NCBI GenBank assembly: GCA_020002185.1 | Contig: CM034533.1 | Location: forward strand, 38,162,219 to 38,226,218 | Direction of reading: 5' to 3' | Length of the DNA: 64,000 nucleotides | Source: Paraescarpia echinospica | Lineage: Eukaryota; Annelida; Polychaeta; Sabellida; Siboglinidae | Shown: one piece after another, positions 48,101-59,814 of the stretch | Position numbering within the stretch: position 1 is the first letter of the stretch | How the letters are laid out: each line of letters begins with the position of its first letter | Made by a program: the position numbers and the translations under genes | The notes under the pieces: generated by a model | What the model was told of the DNA's origin: nothing | What the model saw: the letters and a program-made list of their open reading frames with translations, nothing else | The model's database searches: none

Positions 48101-51100
48101 TTCGTAGGGCAATAACGACCCAGAAACGTCGAGGCAGGTTTAGAAGGAGAAGCTGGAGTCAAATATACAACAAACACAGAGAGCGTCACACCGCCTGGCC
48201 AACATCCCTGCACCAAACATTGCCCTCAGTCCCAGGCGTCGAAGACAACAAGTCAATCCAAGCCACCGACTGGTCGTTGCTGTACCGAGTATTGTGCGCA
48301 GCCTCAAACGTAAGCTTAAACAGACCCAAGAGAAGCGAGATCAGTTGCTGGAGGCGGGCCACGGAAAATGACCCTGTGATGGCGTCGGCGGTGCCATAAA
48401 AAAGGTGGCAGAAAACGCAGTGAAGAAAGGTGCTGTAATATCGGAAGCAGATTCCTTCTGTGAATACTTTCGGATGGCTGAATGCAAAATGGAATTCACC
48501 CGTGTGACGTCACCGCATGTCACAGAGTGTTGGACATCATCGGCTCATGGAAAATAACACCAGTAGATGTGCTCATGTAAGCACACGCGATGGCCGTTAT
48601 TGGTCGTCAGTTATGGATGAGGGAGACATCCTGCGTCAAGGATTGCTGTTTTAAAGATGACCAGTTCTCCGCTACGTGTCCAGGATGAGTACACAAAGGT
48701 GTCCGTCACTGCAACTGGTCATCAGTCATCAACAGCAAATAATGACGACACACCCGCTGAGTTACTACCCTGTAATGACCACGAGAATGGTGATGACGAA
48801 GTCCCCCTCATTATGCCATCACCCGGGGACTACATAGCCATTTTGTACCGCATGATATGGTACGTGTCCAAGGTCATTAAGAAAGAAGATGGCGAATTCT
48901 TCATCACCAGTCTTACTCCAAAACGTGGCAAGTGGCGCCGGGGGAAGACCGATGAGATGTACATTGGCAAGGAGGACATCCTCTGTAAAGTGTCTGAACC
49001 AGAGTATGTCAACAAGCCATTCATGGACATTTGCTCATCTGATCGGGCAAAGGTTGAACGTGTATTTGAACGTTTTAGTGCAGTCTAATGGTTCATCGAT
49101 GATGACGATTGTTTTTTAGGTATTCATGTTTTGGTGACACCATATAATTGATGAACTGTACAACAGCAATTGTTAATTCCAAGTGTAATCTTCCATTACT
49201 TACTAGTTTGTGTTACTTATTAATTACTGTGTAACTGTTGGTTTTAACTTCAGTTACATATACTGACATGCCTAGTGATATGTTGATCATGTTCTATGTG
49301 CTCTAGGCAAGTTTGCTGGTGAGAATAGCCCATACATTAGCTTCAGTAGGGTGACGTGGTATCCATACAACATTGTGTATCCATACAACAAACGCCTCTT
49401 ATTGGACTAGTCCATTAATATAGCCGCTTGCACAATGTCTTCAATTACATTACGTTAAATTAGTGATGCTGTTTGTTTATTACGCACAGATATATGTTTG
49501 ATAAGGAGTCGCTGCTGTGAGATATGTGTGACCTTGAACAATTCAAGTTTGGCATAAGCTTCAAGAATAATACTGATCCGTATGCTCATTATGAAGCTTT
49601 GATATGTTTATGTTGATTTCGTTATGGGTTAAGCTAGTTATACGAATATTACATGCAACTTGTTTACGTTTTTTGTTTCGGTACATATGATATTTGGTGT
49701 ACCAAGTCATGGATTTTTGTATGGCTTACATTAAATGTGTTTGCTTTAACAATGACGTAACATTGGGCAGTGACATGTACTTTCTTTGTAACTGTCAACT
49801 GACAAACAAAATAAATAGTTGTTTTAAAACGATATATGATGTTTATTATACAGAAATGAGTAATTAACTGTAGATTATCCATACCAAATGTTCCTAGAAA
49901 GTTTTGTTAGTTAGTCAGGCCATATTCTCAACTATGACAAAGCAGATGTTGAGTATCCATACAACATACTTCTATCTAGTGAGATAACACACACAGTCAG
50001 TCATAAATAAATTGTAGCAGTGTGCCACTGGGATATACAACATCTCCACTAAAACATGAGCTGAATATTTAGTTCATGACGGCTTCGTCTTTTACACTGC
50101 ACTTATTGATGTGCTATCATGTATAAATAAAACGTTAAAAAAGAAAATGTAACAACTTTGCAAGTGTGACAAATACAATAAACATAGCAAGTTAGACCAA
50201 AAACCTTGAATGCCTCTCGTGCTTTAAGATATCGGGCATACTTACCAAACAAAACAATATACGATATAGAATAAGTTACACGACACGTCAGTGTTATCTC
50301 ATGCAAACCTGCGTGCATTTGTATGGATACATTTCATTATGTCATCCAAATCTGACGTGCAGCTGTGGCCATAAACATAGCTATTAAGGGCCCCATTTTG
50401 GTTTTTCTAATGTTCGATATGTCTAATTTCTTGAAACAAAAGTTGGAAGAGATACATTGAAGTCACTTATTCAACCATGTGCCGACCTTTCGTGAGAATC
50501 GACCATACGTTCTTCAAGTCATGCAAATATGGTCAGTTTTAGCTATAATGTTTCCCTACCAGTTGGATGTAAAGAGCGTGATCTTATCTGCATTCTCCTA
50601 CTGCTAAGATATGCGTGCACGCGTGCGTGCGTGAGTTCTCATGAGCGCGTGTACGAAAGAGCGTGCGTTCATGCGTTCGTGCGTTCGTGCGTTCGTGCGT
50701 ACTTACGTGCGTGTGTTTATAAGTTACAATGTGAACGTACAGTCTATAGAGTGAACATAGGTACACATACTTAGCTTCTTTGGGCATTGAAAGCGATCGT
50801 AAACATAGGTGAATTGATGGCCTACTGGTAGATGCTTCAAGATGGCAGGATCCTGTTTGTCAAACATTCTGCAGGTCCACCACATGAAATGTACCCGCTT
50901 ACACCACGGATAGCTAAAGCATCTGTTTAAACATATATCTAAGTGTAACGTAGGCAGTGAGTAATTGTCCTTATGGTACAAATGGATGAAGGTCCAAGGG
51001 GAAGCCGTCGTGAAATTAATACATTCTGCAAAGACAAGACAACACGGATGTTAGCTACCAGTAAAAACAAAAACGTATTATGTGTACATAGATACATTCA

Positions 51101-54100
51101 TACATGCATGCATACATATATACATGATGGCAGATGCTTCGCTTGCGAAGATCTGTGGGAAGATCTCTGTCCCTAGAGACGGTGGCATGCCTTCTGGTGA
51201 TTGTAGACGCATATACTGGATGTATACAAATGCATGCGTGCGCACTATATTTGTGATGCCGGCATCCACATTAGCATGTTTGCTCCTTAAATTTATTCAC
51301 ATTTGAATGATTGTTGTATTTAAAAAACGGGTGCAGTAAAAGGAAACCAATCAGGGTGGACGGAGAGTGTCGACATTAGCACATGGAAAAATATAGCTGA
51401 AGGTCGAGAAAAATAAGTATTTATAATATGGCCCTTACCCACAAACCTTGGCTAAGAGGAAAAGGTAGCGAGAAGAAACGTTCAGAGACACCACATTATA
51501 TATTTTCAAAAATATGCAGTTTAATGATAAATGGGTAATTGGAGCCGATGATGCAATGTGTAGTTTTACGTTCTATTGTGCGCATCTCTGGTCAGCAAAC
51601 TGTATTGTGCTTGCCGTTATCGCACTTAGTAATAAATAAATATTGCTATCGTATTGGCGAGCATGCCTATGCAGAACAAGAAGTAAAATGCTGTGATCAC
51701 AACTCAGTAGGGCCCTACATGTGTTCTATACTGACATGACATTGTTGTAATATTATATAACATTTATTTTACCCTAGGACGATATCATGTGTAGATGTTA
51801 ATTGCTACCGTATGTTTCGCAATATTAATAAATCTTCCATTTGACCATCGAACGAGGCGGCTCTGATGAACTACCGCGGGAAGAAATCCAAATAATGAGC
51901 GACAGAGTGAACACCAGCTCTAACTCGTTATACTAAGATTCCATACGATAACAACTATCCCAAGTATGTTTTTGTTTTTGACTAAAACAGGTGGCAATCA
52001 TTAAGAAAGTAAATTGAGCCAACTATTTGCCTTTACGGTTAACAGTTTGTATGTTTTCGTAATATACAAAGAATTAAGTGTGAATATAGACATCAGACTG
52101 GTGGCTCGGGTAATCTTTAGTTTTTTTGTCCTGTCAAATTGACAGCTTTTCTTCAGTTACTTTACGGCAGTTCCCATCGGCCTTTATTAGAGACGGCTAA
52201 GGAGACAGCTAGCTAGATTGTGACACAGAAGTAAGAGTGAGAAGACAGACGGACGTAGCTGACGTGTACAACACGGGAAAGGTAATCGGATCAGTGGAGA
52301 GAAATTGTTAGGTGGTGAGACTGCCGTATAAAGAAAATGGGGAGAGAACCAACAACGAAGTAAGGAAGACGGACGGAAGGAGGCTGAGAGGAGGGAAAAT
52401 TAAAGGAGAGAACGAACAGGGGGGAAGATATGTACATGAGAGATGGCCTACATCTAAGTGGAAAGGGGGCAGCAGTTTTCTCAGAGAACTTGCTGCAATC
52501 TGTTGACAATGGGACAGGCTGCATCTATTTAAACTAGATTCGCAGGGGGGATTCACAGAGAAGCCTGAAACTGGAGGCATAGATAAAGACAGCAGAAATA
52601 AATCGGCAAAGAACAGCCTGGAAAACTGTTCTGAATCAGGATATAAATGCATTTGTTTAAATGCAAGGAGCATAGTAAACAAAAGAAGTGAACTAAACAT
52701 TATGGTAGAATATATTGACCCTCACATAATAGGTATAACCGAATCGTGGGCCACCACTGATATATCAGATGCCGAATTGGGACTAACAGGATATGTAATG
52801 TTTAGGAAAGATAGAATAGAAAGAAAGGGAGGTGGAGTTATTTTATATATTAAAGAATCTATCCAGGCTTATGAAATAAAATTAGAAAGAGAAGCAGATT
52901 GCGAAGAAGCTGTTTGGTGTAACATAGTTACAGGAAACTCAACGTTAACAGTTGGGTTAGTTTATCGAAGTCCAAACATAAGCATAGAAGAGAATGAAAA
53001 AATACAAAACGCTATAAGGGAAGTAAGCAAACGGAACTGTATTATTATGGGGACTTTAACCATGGGCATATACAATGGAAATCTCTACAGAGTATGGGGA
53101 GTGAGGACCACAAGTTTTTAGTTTTAGTACAAGATAGTTTCCTTTCTCAACATGTGCTAGAACCAACCAGGGGAGAGAATGTGTTAGACTTAGTTTTGTC
53201 CTCACAGAAAGAATTAGTTGACAATGTCAAGATATGTGAGCCACTGGGGAGTAGTGATCACAACCAGATACATTTTACCATCAATGTAAAATCAGAAAGG
53301 AATAGTAAAAAGCAGTATAGGAGAAATTTCCACAAAGGAAGGTATAAGGACATGAGGAAATATTTAGCAAAGATAGACTGGAATAACACACTGAAGAATA
53401 AGACAGCAACGAATGCTGGAATATCTTAAATAGTGAAATTAAGTGCATAGTCGATAAATTTGTACCTTTCAAAAAACAAGGGAAACGGTCTAAAAAGAAA
53501 CACTTATCGAAAGAAGCCATTAGAAAAATTAAGTATAAACAAATGATGTGGAAGTCATATAGATGTACTGGAAATGATGAAGACTACAACATTTATAAAG
53601 AAGCACTTAATCAAGCTACAGCTGAAATTAGAAATTCAAAGAGAAGCTATGAAAAAAAATTAGCTAGTAATATAAAACATGACAGTAAGAGTTTTTATGC
53701 GTATATTCGAAGCAAACAGAAAGTTCAGGATAAGGTCGGTCCTCTAGAAGATAGTGCTGGAAATACAATATCAGAGGGATTCTTAATGGCAGAAGACCTG
53801 AATGAGTATTTTAGTTCAGTGTTTACCAGGGAAGATATTAGTTCACTGCCAGTACCAGAGGCTAAGTTCAAGGGGGCAGATTCAGACTATTTAGGACAGT
53901 TAGTTGTAACCTCGGAAATGGTAGCTAAGAAAATAAGGGCTATGAAGGATAATAAATCACCTGGAGTGGACGGGATTCCGCCCAAACTACTATTGGAAAT
54001 TGTAGAACAAATTAGCGTACCGCTTGCAACAGTTTTCAATTTGTCATTAGAAGAGGGAGTGGTTCCTTTAGAATGGAAAGAGGCAAACATTATACCGTTA

Positions 54101-57100
54101 TTTAAAAAAGGTTCGAGAAACAAGTCAGAGAACTATAGACCAGTGAGTTTAACATCAGTGATTTGCAAATTATTAGAAAGACTAATTAAAGATCACATGG
54201 TGGATTTTCTTGTTAAACATAACTTGATAAACCCATCTCAACATGGGTTTTAAAAGCGAGGTCATGCTTAACAAATATGTTATGTTTTTGGGAAGACATC
54301 ACTAGGTGGGTAGATGAGGGATCACCAGTAGATATCATCTATTTAGATTTTCAAAAAGCTTTCGACAAAGTACCACATCAAAGATTACTCCTTAAGCTAA
54401 AGGCCCATGGCATAGGAAATGGTATAATAAACTGGATAGAAAAATGGCTGAATGACAGAAGACAACGTGTAGTAGTTGATGGGAGGCTTCAAACTGGAAA
54501 TCGGTATTGAGTGGGGTACCACAGGGATCAGTACTAGGACCTATATTATTCTTAATATATATCAACGATTTGGACGATGATATAACAAGTAAGGTGTTAA
54601 AATTTGCGGATGATACACAAGTGTTTAGAAGGATTAAAAGTGATGGAGACAGACAGCATTTACAAGATGATCTTGATAGGTTGATCAAATGGTCTGAAAA
54701 GTGGCAAATGCTGTTCAATTTTGGGAAATGTAAATGCCTCCACACAGGTCATGGGAATGAAGAGGTAAATATAAAATGGGGGGTACTGTTCTAAGTACTA
54801 CTGTAAAAGAAAAGGACTTTGGGTTAACCATTAGTGCTGATATGAAGGTTTCAGAGCAGTGCGGAATTGCAGCGTCAAAGGGAAATCAAATCCTTGGATT
54901 AATTAGGCGAAATATAGCGTATAAGAAAAAAGAATTAATAGTACCGCTGTACAAAACAATAGTGAGGCCTCATTTAGAATATCGTATACAAGCATGGAGG
55001 CCATATCGCAAGAAGGACATAGATATGCTAGAAAGAGTACAGAGGAGAGCGACTAAAATGATACCAAATCTGAGGGATCTTAGTTACGAAATACGCCTAA
55101 AAGAATGTGTTTAACAACATTAGAGACCAGGAGATTGAGAGGAGATCACATAGAAGTGTTTAAAATATTGAATGGTTATGAAAATATTGATAGAAACATT
55201 TTTTTCTCAGTTAAGAAAAATAGAAGGACCAGAGGACATGAAGCTACATTAGTAAAGGAGCAGTGTAGATTAGATATAAGAAAGTTCTCATTCTCACAAA
55301 GGACTGTAAATGAATGGAACAGATTATCTCCTGATTGTGTTGGTGCTAGTAGCGTGAATATGTTTAAACATAAAATCGACACACACCTTAAAAAGGCGGG
55401 ATACATGTAGATAAAAAGTATTGGACTCTCGATAAGCCAAAAGGCTTCCTTGTCCACCTGCCATCCAGAGTAATTTTCTGGATGGCAATCTTGTTAAATC
55501 TTGTTAAATCTTGAAAGTAACATGTGTGCAGGAGACAGGAGAACAGTCGACTGGGGTGGGGTGACAGGAGGAAAGAAGATGACAGGAGAGAAGGAGGCAG
55601 GAGGGACGTTGTCATGGGGAAATGACAACAAGGAGACATTCAGAAACCAACGAAGGAGCAATTCTAGGCAGTGATAGAGGGAGTAAAGAGGAAAGCGATG
55701 GTGTCCATATACTAAGAAAGAAACGTTTAAAATGTATCAATTTAAACAAAGCTATAGTTTTATGAATGTGTAGACCAAAGATCGACCAGAACATTCGTGA
55801 CTATTTTAGGTAACCAAAATATAACCTATTTATGTTTTCTTGAATTAAAAGTGTTTTCTTGTGTATTAAATGTGGAACACATGTAATATCCATAACCTAA
55901 ATGAACAAACACTATTGTTTATGGTTACGTTTTTTTGGTTTAATGTGGTTGACATATAGCACATTCTTCAGCAAGTAAACTTTTCTTTTCAAAGAACACA
56001 TTCACAGACGGAGTCTAAACAATGAACTGTTTTTCCTAAGTATTCCATATGCTTACTTCTTTTTTGTATCAAATTGTGTCTTACTGAATCAAATAGTTTT
56101 ATAGGGATAATTTGTTCAACTATCAAATTTTCGTCACAGACGTTCCGTCGTTATGTGTATTTTACATGCTATTTATGGGTATATATATAAAAATATAAAA
56201 CAATTAATATAATATACTATTGACTGATCATATTAGTATTCCCATCGTATTGGCCAAACGGAAGATAATTTTGAAACAGTTCAGCCCTGTAAAAGATCAT
56301 GACCGGGGGGTGCCCGCCTGCTCCACTCTCGGTGTGGATTGCGCCAAAGCCATTGGCCAGACACATACATCTGTCATGCAATATTCATTCAAAGGCTGTG
56401 ACCAAAGTATCACACTTCAGTCAAAACCAGCTGTGCTTGTTGGCAGTGACCAGGTTCAGGTGGACACATAGCTCCTCTTCCAGCGTCTAATTGTCGCTGC
56501 AAAATCAACTAATGCACGTATACAGTGTTCTGTTTTGAGCTACGTAGTCACCCGCCGTCTCTGTTTGACGATTCACGTTTGCTGCGAGAACCGTATAAAG
56601 CTATACTTGCTGCTGCCATCTGGTGTATGCTAACATCCGACAATGCATGGCCAATCGGTGGGGTTCAGTATCTCTTCAATGATGGGCATTTTGCTCGATT
56701 GCATCCCATCCCTTAGCCACGTTGGTTCCTCACATATCTAGAGCTACACAAGCTGTAAGTGTAATTTCACTACATGACACGGAAGTTCGTTCTAGACATC
56801 GTTGTCTTTGGTGGATAACACAATCTCTCCACCATCATAGATGAGCGGGTGGAAAAGCTGGAGCAGACGTTTTGGTCACTGATGATATGAGGATAATGAC
56901 AATGAAAGACGTCTTCAATTGTAAACAACAAACATCATTCCATCAACTTGTTAAGCGAATACCGGTAGCATAGTGGATGTCAAACAAAAGTAGAGTGATG
57001 CAGATCTGTTGATTGTGCAAACAGAGCAATAGACCTACAATCTGCAGTGATAGAGAACAATGTTCTAATGATCTCAGCTGATCTCAGATCTGGCTGTCAT

Positions 57101-59775
57101 CGTGTTGTTCTGTGCTGACCAAAATGCGAATGATTTTTCGTGCACAGTGAGGTACCATCAACTACAAAGAAGAACAACTGTGTGTGGAACATACAATCCG
57201 TACTTGACCATCTAGGTAAATATGTACGTGAAAGCTGTATTATAATGTGACACCATTCCCCGGATGTACGGCCTTGGAAAAAGAGATCCAATGAAGAAAC
57301 ATGGTTCTAGCCAGTACTTCCAGAGACAAGCTAACCAATTAGCGAAGCTTGTTGCCTCAACAGAACAGAATATAATTGCAGGAGAGAGAACGTTTGTATA
57401 TGCCTTTGCAATGGAAACACCAGAAAACAATCAGGATTCCATGAGGTACGGAAGGTTTTATGAGAAGGTGTCAGTCAAGAGTTCGCACATTCAGCCGCAG
57501 ACCTTATATATTACCTCCGACATATGCAGTTGCACGCCATCGCAACACGGTGGCGAGCTTGCAAGTGCAGGAGTGGTTTGGTGTAAGGCACTCGATATCA
57601 GTAGATTGGGGATGGAAGATGAGCGCCGGTGAACTTGTGCCCTCCATGACAAGCCTGCCTCCAGCACATGATGCCCTGTTCCATGTAATACGATGTAACT
57701 GTTCCATAGATTGCAGTATGGCTAGGTGCACGTGCAGCAGGAACAAACTGTGAGCGTTCTCCGCATGTGGTCAATGCCGGTACACAGTGAGCTGAAACTC
57801 AATCTTGGGTGGCGTCGGTGATGACGAGGACAGGGTAGTCGTGCGTTTGTTGATGGAGAGACATATCAAAACTAATCTTGATTATGTATTGGTGGTCTTA
57901 ATTCATGATTTCATGACATTCTTATGCTGGTTCTGGTTTCATCAAAGCCATGTAGTCAGAATTGTTGTGAATAATTCAGTAATTAGCATGCCATATTTCA
58001 CCGTAATCTTTTGTGCTAGATTCGTGTATGTTTTGACCTTACATCAAGGGTACATTATAACGATTACATACAATGCTCCCCGTCTAAATGTTTTTACGTT
58101 ACGTATGTGATTGATGTTCATAGCCGTATCATACTTATATATGCACAGTATAATCATGTTATATGGGAGGGAAAACGGCGATTTTACAAAGTTAAGTTTT
58201 TTTTTGACTAGATTCATGCATTTATGTTCTCACCATATATCAAGGGTTCATTATAATTACTGTATAAAATGTTCACATATTAAATTTATTTGTATTATGT
58301 TGTGTACGATTTATGCCCATGACAGTTAGCATACGTACATGCGAACAATAAGCATGTTAGACGGGAGCCGAATTGGATATGTAATTGAAGCTGTTAGTGC
58401 ATGTTTGATACCAACACGTATTTTATTTAAAAAGATGATATTAAAAATGTTTTAATGTTTATGCATTTTGGGTTGACTGGTGTTTAAAGAAACATTATCT
58501 TGCTCATAATTTATGTTGTCCCAAATTGGAAATCGTGCAGGAAAGCTACTGAGGGGCCCCAACATTTGCGCAATTTTGATATTGTTCTCCAAATTTTAGA
58601 GCTGTATACTTTTGATATGGTATCTAGGACATATTCCTGCCTTCAACATTTGCTTCCGTTGCAATGCATTCCAATTTAACCATATGTTGGCTATAAAGGA
58701 TGTGGACTAAGTTGTGGTGACATCTACCCCACAAATGTATGATTAACATAGGATTCCCATAAAGAATCAGCCGCTTGTTTTTTGGGGAAATACGGAATTC
58801 CGTTCATATTACCTCCATGTGGACAAATGATTGTTCTGAATCAGTAGGATGGTTAAGAAAAAGAAAGGAAGGGGTCATTTAAGTAATAACCTTCACTAAA
58901 AAAACGTATGAACTATAATACATTTGGGGTTATCTAAACTAACAAGGATGCATGTTAAAACCAAATGTAAGAGGTATTTTAATTTATAAATAATGGTTCA
59001 TTTTTCAAAATGTTGGGTATTATTTTTAAAATACGTATCTGAATGTCACAATATTTTAGATATTAAGGGGGTCATCTTTATAAAATAAGCGGTTTTCTCA
59101 AAAACTGAAAGAATCATTAAAAATGCAAGGAGTCATTGCAAAAATACTTGATCACGTCAACAAATAAAATATACAGTATGTTTTGTGGGTTTGTTTTAAT
59201 GCTGATCTTTGTAGAAATGCCAGTTCCCCACAGGAATAAATTGGGATGAGGACAATCTGTCTTAGCGAATTTGGTATTCACCGCCAGCCTTCTACGACCA
59301 CTAAAACAAGTATCACTATCCGTGTATTCTTCTCACAGGGTTCCAGATACGAAAACTGTCAAAGAATGGCATTTTCCACGGAAAGTATGTGCTATCGCTA
59401 TGTGATATCGCCAGCACACGGACATTAGTGTTTCTTCTCTTGAAGTGGCGTTGTAAATTTTGAGATCATAGATACCTCATTAGCCTGAACTTCATGTTGT
59501 TATAACTGGATTTGCGAAGGGAGCTGGTAACATTGCAACACGAGTTGTGAGATACATGTTTATTTCGACAGACCTTCAAAGAACTTTGCAGGCCGCATCA
59601 GTGACATTTGTGCAATATTGACATCGGTTATGTACTTAGGATACAGTTATTTATTTATTATTGTTATTTTTAATTAGCATATTATATGTATTTATTTTAT
59701 TTTATTTAAGCACATTATTAATTTTAGGTATTTAAGTGGCTAACTCATTTAACTTATGTATAATATATACACTTG

Positions 59776-59814
<39 letters not shown>

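Larger units (their letters stand above)
46526..50505 (+). mobile_element. DNA transposon 2: 3980 bp, 25-bp TIRs (24/25), related to transposon 1
   Basis: The left end TGGTCGATTCTCACGAAAGG plus TGGGC (46526-46550) matches the reverse complement of 50481-50505 at 24 of 25 positions. Flanking bases are TATA (left) and TACG (right), a decayed or 2-bp TA duplication. It carries a broken relative of the transposon 1 gene and a different subterminal motif, GTATCCATACAACA. The terminal bases (T/G)GGTC.ATTCTC.C are shared in outline with transposon 1. Confidence 0.85.
52290..55516 (+). mobile_element. CR1/L2-like non-LTR retrotransposon, nearly full ORF2, several breaks
   Basis: On + it shows the end of an ORF1 (52436-52537), then ORF2 with an endonuclease and a reverse transcriptase, and a 3' end with CTTGTTAAAT repeated (55489-55510). 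ORF2 is broken by a frameshift near 53048, a stop at 53427 and further stops or shifts near 54253, 54508 and 54793. Two relic relatives lie at 44761-45112 and 60086-60445. The 5' end is uncertain. Clade is from motif style only. Confidence 0.85.
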
